A DNA stretch of 46,890 nt from Xenophilus azovorans DSM 13620 (GTDB lineage: Bacteria; Pseudomonadota; Gammaproteobacteria; Burkholderiales; Burkholderiaceae_C). Under the pieces are notes generated by a model that saw only the letters and a program-made list of their open reading frames with translations, did no database searches and was not told the DNA's origin. Positions 43,726 through 46,890 of the stretch are shown in pieces. The stretch's first letter is position 1; each line of letters starts with the position of its first letter. The DNA is taken from positions 1 to 46,890 of the forward strand of contig NZ_JQKD01000041.1 in the NCBI RefSeq assembly GCF_000745855.1. Reading direction: 5' to 3'. Position numbers and translations under genes: made by a program.

Positions 43726-44885
43726 CGCTGGCCCTGGCCTGCTCCTGCGCGCTGCCCGGCCTGGCGGCGGCGCAGGTCCGGCCCGACGGCACGCCCGCCA
43801 GCCCGCTGGCCGAGGCGCAGCTCACTTGGCAGCAGTGCGCCCGCCTGGCCGACGACAAGGACGCCCGCCTGGCTTGCTTCGACCGCTGGGCGCAGCAGCA
43901 GGCGCAGCCCGCAGCGGCCCTGCCGCCGGCACCGCCCGCGCTGGCCAGCGCGCAGCCGCCCGGCGCGCCCGCGGCCGACCGGCCGGTGGACGCCAGCGTG
44001 CCCGCCACGCGGGTGATCGCCGTCGGCGACGAGGGCTGCCGCGACCGGCAGTACTCCACGCTCTCGCGCTTCTGGGAGCTGGAGGAAGGCACCGACTGCG
44101 GCACCTTCACCTTCCGCGGCTACCGGCCGCTGAACGTGTCCGTCTCGACCGCCAGCCATGCGCCCGAGACGCCCACCTCGCCCTCGCCCGGCCACACGGC
44201 CTCGCCGGTGAACTACAAGGCACAGGAGATGCGCATCGGCCTGTCGGTGCGCACCAAGCTCGCGCAGGGCCTCCTCACCCAGGGCAATCCGGTCAAGAAG
44301 GATTCGCTGTGGTTCGCGTACTCGCAGCAGTCCACCTGGCAGCTGTTCAGCGCCGACATCTCGCGGCCCTTCCGCACGACCGACCACGAGCCGGAGCTGA
44401 TGTACGTCTACCCGGTCGACGCGAAGCTGCCCTGGGGCTGGCGCTGGCGCTATGCCGGCGTGGGCATCGTGCACCAGTCCAACGGCCAGAGCCTGCCGCT
44501 GTCGCGCAGCTGGAACCGCGTGTTCCTCATGGGCGGCGTGGAGCTGGACAACCGCTTCGCCATCACCGGCCGCGTGTGGAAGCGCATCCACGAGGGCGCG
44601 TCCGACGACGACAACCCGGACATCACCAAGTACCTGGGCCACAGCGAGATCACCGGCAGCTGGTACGTGAACCGGGAGAACACGCTGGCGATGACGGTGC
44701 GCGGCGCCATCGGCGGCAGCGGCCGCGGCGGCGTGCGGCTGGAGTGGATGCGCGCCCTCGGCGACCCGGCCACCAGCAACCTGCGCTGGCACACCCAGCT
44801 CTATCACGGCTACGGCGACACGCTGGTGGACTACAACCGCAAGCGCACCGTGTTCAGCTTCGGCCTGAGCCTGGTGGACTTCTGA
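43656..44885 (+). CDS. pldA: Outer-membrane phospholipase A (OMPLA)
   Basis: A 409-residue outer-membrane phospholipase A1. The catalytic centre is clear: GIVHQSNGQSLPLSRSWNR matches the OMPLA His-Ser motif HxSNG...SRSWNR, and NPDITKYLGHSEI is a second conserved segment. Alternating beta-barrel strands follow to a C-terminal Phe, the usual outer-membrane sorting signal. The N-terminus has a hydrophobic stretch (LPLTLALACSCALPGLAAAQ) after an unusually long basic lead. ATG 43656 overlaps the lipoprotein gene by 70 bases; no later ATG keeps the signal peptide. It probably acts in membrane asymmetry repair or stress. Confidence 0.9.
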   Translation: MAKRSRRPHAQLRADPGLPTLPLTLALACSCALPGLAAAQVRPDGTPASPLAEAQLTWQQCARLADDKDARLACFDRWAQQQAQPAAALPPAPPALASAQPPGAPAADRPVDASVPATRVIAVGDEGCRDRQYSTLSRFWELEEGTDCGTFTFRGYRPLNVSVSTASHAPETPTSPSPGHTASPVNYKAQEMRIGLSVRTKLAQGLLTQGNPVKKDSLWFAYSQQSTWQLFSADISRPFRTTDHEPELMYVYPVDAKLPWGWRWRYAGVGIVHQSNGQSLPLSRSWNRVFLMGGVELDNRFAITGRVWKRIHEGASDDDNPDITKYLGHSEITGSWYVNRENTLAMTVRGAIGGSGRGGVRLEWMRALGDPATSNLRWHTQLYHGYGDTLVDYNRKRTVFSFGLSLVDF

Positions 44886-44891
44886 CGGCCC

Positions 44892-45797
44892 TCATCCGCC
44901 CAGCGCGCCCGGCAGCCCGCGCAGGTGGCGCTCGATCGCCGCGATGGCATGCCGCACCTTGGCCGGCCGGCCGTCGCGCTGCGGCGTGACCGCATAGACC
45001 GGCAGCGGCGCCAGCCGCCACCCCGGCAGCACCGGCACCAGCCGGCCGGCGCGCAGCTCGTCGTCGACGTCGGCACGCACCAGCGGCGCGAGGCCCAGGC
45101 CGGCCGCGCACATCTGCTGCAGCGTGAGCTGGTTGTTGCTGGTGACGCGCACCGGCACCTCCAGCGCCAGCACCTCGCCGCCCGCGCCGGACAGCTCCAG
45201 CCGCAGCAGCCGGCCGCCGCGCGGCGAGGCCACCCACTGCTGCATAGCGAGGTCCTGCGGCGTGCGCGGCTCGCCGGCACGCGCCAGCCAGGCCGGCGCG
45301 GCGCACAGCAGCATCTCGAAGCGGCACAGGGGCTGCGCCACCCAGCTCGAATCGGCCAGGCGGCCGACGCGCAGCGCCAGGTCGATGCGGGCGTCGACCA
45401 GGTCGATCATGGCGTCGTCGACCAGCAGGCGCAGCTCCAGCGCCGGATGCTGGGCCAAAAGCGGCGCCAGCGCCGGGCCGAGGTGGCGGGCGAAGCCCAC
45501 CGGCGCGGCCACGCGCAGCTCGCCCTCGGGCGCGTCGCGCGCCAGGTCGAGCTGCGCGCGGGCCTGGGCCGCGGCCTCCACCATGCGCCGGCAGTGCTCG
45601 GCGAAGCGCGCGCCGGCCTCGGTGAGCGCCAGCTTGCGCGTCGTGCGGTGCAGCAGCGTGACGCCGTGCGCCTGCTCCAGCGCGCGCACCTGCTGGCTCA
45701 CCGCCGAGGTGCTGATGCGCAGGTGCCGCGCGGCCGCGCTGAAGGAGCCGCAGCGCACCACCTCGGCGAAGAGGGCCAGGCGGCGGAAGTCGTCCAT
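44892..45797 (-). CDS. LysR-family transcriptional regulator
   Basis: A 301-residue LysR-type regulator. The N-terminal helix-turn-helix reads VVRCGSFSAAARHLRISTSA and SQQVRALEQAHG, followed by LHRTTRKLALTEAG and an effector domain of the CrgA/AaeR-like subgroup. Divergent from an NAD(P)-binding protein gene over 108 bp with an inverted repeat, so it probably controls that gene, as is common for NmrA-like reductases. Convergent with pldA. Confidence 0.92.
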   Translation of the reverse strand: MDDFRRLALFAEVVRCGSFSAAARHLRISTSAVSQQVRALEQAHGVTLLHRTTRKLALTEAGARFAEHCRRMVEAAAQARAQLDLARDAPEGELRVAAPVGFARHLGPALAPLLAQHPALELRLLVDDAMIDLVDARIDLALRVGRLADSSWVAQPLCRFEMLLCAAPAWLARAGEPRTPQDLAMQQWVASPRGGRLLRLELSGAGGEVLALEVPVRVTSNNQLTLQQMCAAGLGLAPLVRADVDDELRAGRLVPVLPGWRLAPLPVYAVTPQRDGRPAKVRHAIAAIERHLRGLPGALGG

Positions 45798-45800
45798 TGT

Positions 45801-45840
45801 GAAGTCCAGCTAAACGAAGTTGTCTCGATTCTCGGACTTC
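45801..45840. promoter_or_regulatory. Inverted repeat in the LysR/reductase divergent promoter
   Basis: GAAGTCC (45801-45807) and GGACTTC (45834-45840) are perfect reverse complements with centres 33 bp apart. An internal GAAGT at 45816 adds a third half-site. The spacing is consistent with a LysR tetramer site between the divergent genes. Confidence 0.45.
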
Positions 45841-45905
45841 TGCCGTGATCGTGAAGCTGGGAGACTTGCCTCATCGCTTTTTTCGATCTTTCAAGGACAT
45901 CCCTC

Positions 45906-46559
45906 ATGAACGTCGCCCTCATCGGCGCCACCGGCTTCGTCGGCTCGGCCCTCCTGAACGAACTGCTGTCGCGCGGCCACGCGGTGCGCGCCCTGGCCCG
46001 CACCCCGGCCAAGCTCGAGGCGCGCCCCGGCCTGGAGGTGGTGCAGGCCGACGTGCTGGACAGCACCCAGGTCGCCCGGGCGGTGGCCGGCGTGGACGCC
46101 GTCGTCAGCGCCTACAACCCGGGCTGGAACGAGCCGAAGCTCTACGAATTGTTCATGGCCGGCTCCAAGGCCATCGCCGACGGCGTGAAACAGGCCGGCG
46201 TGAAGCGCCTCCTGGTGGTCGGCGGCGCCGGCAGCCTGTACGTGGCGCCCGGCGTGCAGTTGGTGGACACGCCCGAGTTCGCCGGCCAGGTGCCGGCCAA
46301 CGTGGTGCCCGGCGCCCGGGCCGCACGCGACGAGCTGGCGCGCATGCAGGGCGAGACCGCGCTGGACTGGACCTTCGTCTCGCCGCCGCCGCTGCTCGCG
46401 CCGGGCGAGCGCACCGGCCGCTACCAGACCGGCGGCGACGAGGTGCCGATGAAGGCCGGCATCCCCGCCGGCATCAGCAGCGCCGACCTGGCCGCCGCCA
46501 TCGTCGACGAGCTGGAACAGCCCACGCACATCCGCAGGCGCTTCGTCGCCTGGTCCTGA
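45906..46559 (+). CDS. NAD(P)-binding atypical SDR (NmrA/BVR-B-like) protein
   Basis: A 217-residue protein with an N-terminal Rossmann motif ALIGATGFVGSALLNELLSR and the atypical short-chain dehydrogenase layout. KRLLVVGGAGSLYVAPGVQ and ALDWTFVSPPPLLAPGERTG are typical of NmrA/biliverdin-reductase-B-like members. These bind NAD(P)H and act as reductases or redox sensors; substrate unknown. Divergent from a LysR gene that likely regulates it. An IS5-family element begins within a few bases of its stop codon. Confidence 0.88.
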   Translation: MNVALIGATGFVGSALLNELLSRGHAVRALARTPAKLEARPGLEVVQADVLDSTQVARAVAGVDAVVSAYNPGWNEPKLYELFMAGSKAIADGVKQAGVKRLLVVGGAGSLYVAPGVQLVDTPEFAGQVPANVVPGARAARDELARMQGETALDWTFVSPPPLLAPGERTGRYQTGGDEVPMKAGIPAGISSADLAAAIVDELEQPTHIRRRFVAWS

Positions 46560-46890
46560 CTAGGCTGAATCGACATTCAGGGCGACGAACATGGGAGATG
46601 AGACGATACGGGCAGGAGGAAGCCAGCCTGAATGTCTCGCCCGATCCGCTACGAACTGACAGATCACCAATGGAAGCGTCTTGAGGGTTTGCTGCCCGGC
46701 AAAGCCTCGGACCCTGGGCGCAGTGGCGCAGACAACCGTGCCTTCGTCAATGGCGTGCTGTGGGTGCTGCGCTCGGGTGCGCGCTGGAGCGACCTGCCGC
46801 AACGCTACGGCAAGTACAAGACCGTGCACAAGCGCTTCACGCGCTGGGCCGCCGCTGGTGTCTGGGAGCGGGTGTTTGCCGTGCTGGTCA
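46560..46890 (+). mobile_element. IS5-family insertion sequence, left end (truncated by window)
   Basis: The element appears to start just past the reductase stop, near 46560-46563. The terminal region contains CTGAAT-CGAC-ATTCAG, probably part of the left inverted repeat. The CTA at 46560-46562 could be a target-site duplication of the TNA type. The right end is outside the window, so neither can be confirmed. Confidence 0.75.
46632..46890 (+). CDS. IS5-family transposase, N-terminal part
   Basis: The ATG follows AGGAGGA at 11-base spacing. The first 86 residues begin MSRPIRYELTDHQWKRLEGL and contain RAFVNGVLWVLRSGARWSDL and KTVHKRFTRWAAAGVWERVF. This is the DUF4096-type N-terminal domain of IS5 (IS427-like group) transposases. 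The gene is open to the window edge. In this group the catalytic DDE domain often lies in a second overlapping frame, which cannot be seen here. Confidence 0.88.
   Translation, partial: MSRPIRYELTDHQWKRLEGLLPGKASDPGRSGADNRAFVNGVLWVLRSGARWSDLPQRYGKYKTVHKRFTRWAAAGVWERVFAVLV

Overview
The window is a very GC-rich, gene-dense stretch of bacterial chromosome. An orphan Bug/TctC-type solute-binding protein, many LysR regulators, a beta-proteobacterial 16S rRNA leader motif and general gene content point to the Burkholderiales, most likely Comamonadaceae or a close relative. That assignment is inferred from gene families; no 16S sequence is present.

Layout. Bases 1-340 are the promoter and leader of a ribosomal RNA operon that runs leftward out of the window. 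They hold three tandem promoters at ~110 bp pitch and a leader with a boxA-like element. Next come rightward uup (ABC-F ATPase) and a phospholipase D-type lipoprotein. A leftward trio follows (AtuA/DUF1446 protein, small AtuA-like protein, Bug binding protein) with a divergent LysR gene. From 7.9 to 16.5 kb lies a MocR (GntR-aminotransferase) regulator facing an eight-gene, tightly overlapped operon: LysE, EamA, aminotransferase, GST, PhzF, VOC, LysE and threonine-dehydratase-like. A 12-bp perfect inverted repeat sits between regulator and operon. From 16.5 to 18.7 kb are an intradiol dioxygenase, a histidine phosphatase, CutA and a GIY-YIG-like protein. A LysR gene then faces a DUF3100 membrane protein / M20 amidohydrolase / L-serine dehydratase operon (19.8-23.8 kb).

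From 23.8 to 26.9 kb, leftward genes encode a GlsB-type membrane protein, a creatininase-family hydrolase, a small membrane protein and a lipoprotein resembling soluble sugar dehydrogenases. Rightward from 26.9 kb are an alanyl-tRNA editing protein, a DsbD/ScsB-type reductase, a secreted thioredoxin-fold protein, a CYP102-type self-sufficient P450, hemE and priA. The join between the tRNA-editing gene and dsbD carries a 118-bp, hairpin-rich insertion flanked by 36-bp perfect direct repeats, which has replaced the end of the editing protein. From 37.8 to 40.4 kb are a 49-residue membrane protein, a kinase-fold protein lacking two catalytic residues (probable pseudokinase) and an AEC transporter, all leftward. 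A MntA-HepT toxin-antitoxin pair, a Rep-type helicase, a lipoprotein and outer-membrane phospholipase A follow. The window ends with a LysR/NAD(P)-binding protein divergent pair and the left end of an IS5-family insertion sequence.

Most of the window reads as core chromosome. Signs of mobility are limited to the IS5 end, the toxin-antitoxin pair, the 118-bp insertion and one dispersed-repeat-like element at 7873. The main candidates for undescribed biology are the MocR-controlled operon, the DUF3100/amidohydrolase/serine dehydratase operon, the probable pseudokinase, the P450 with an altered substrate-entrance site and the 118-bp palindromic insertion. All calls rest on reading motifs by eye; no database search was run.
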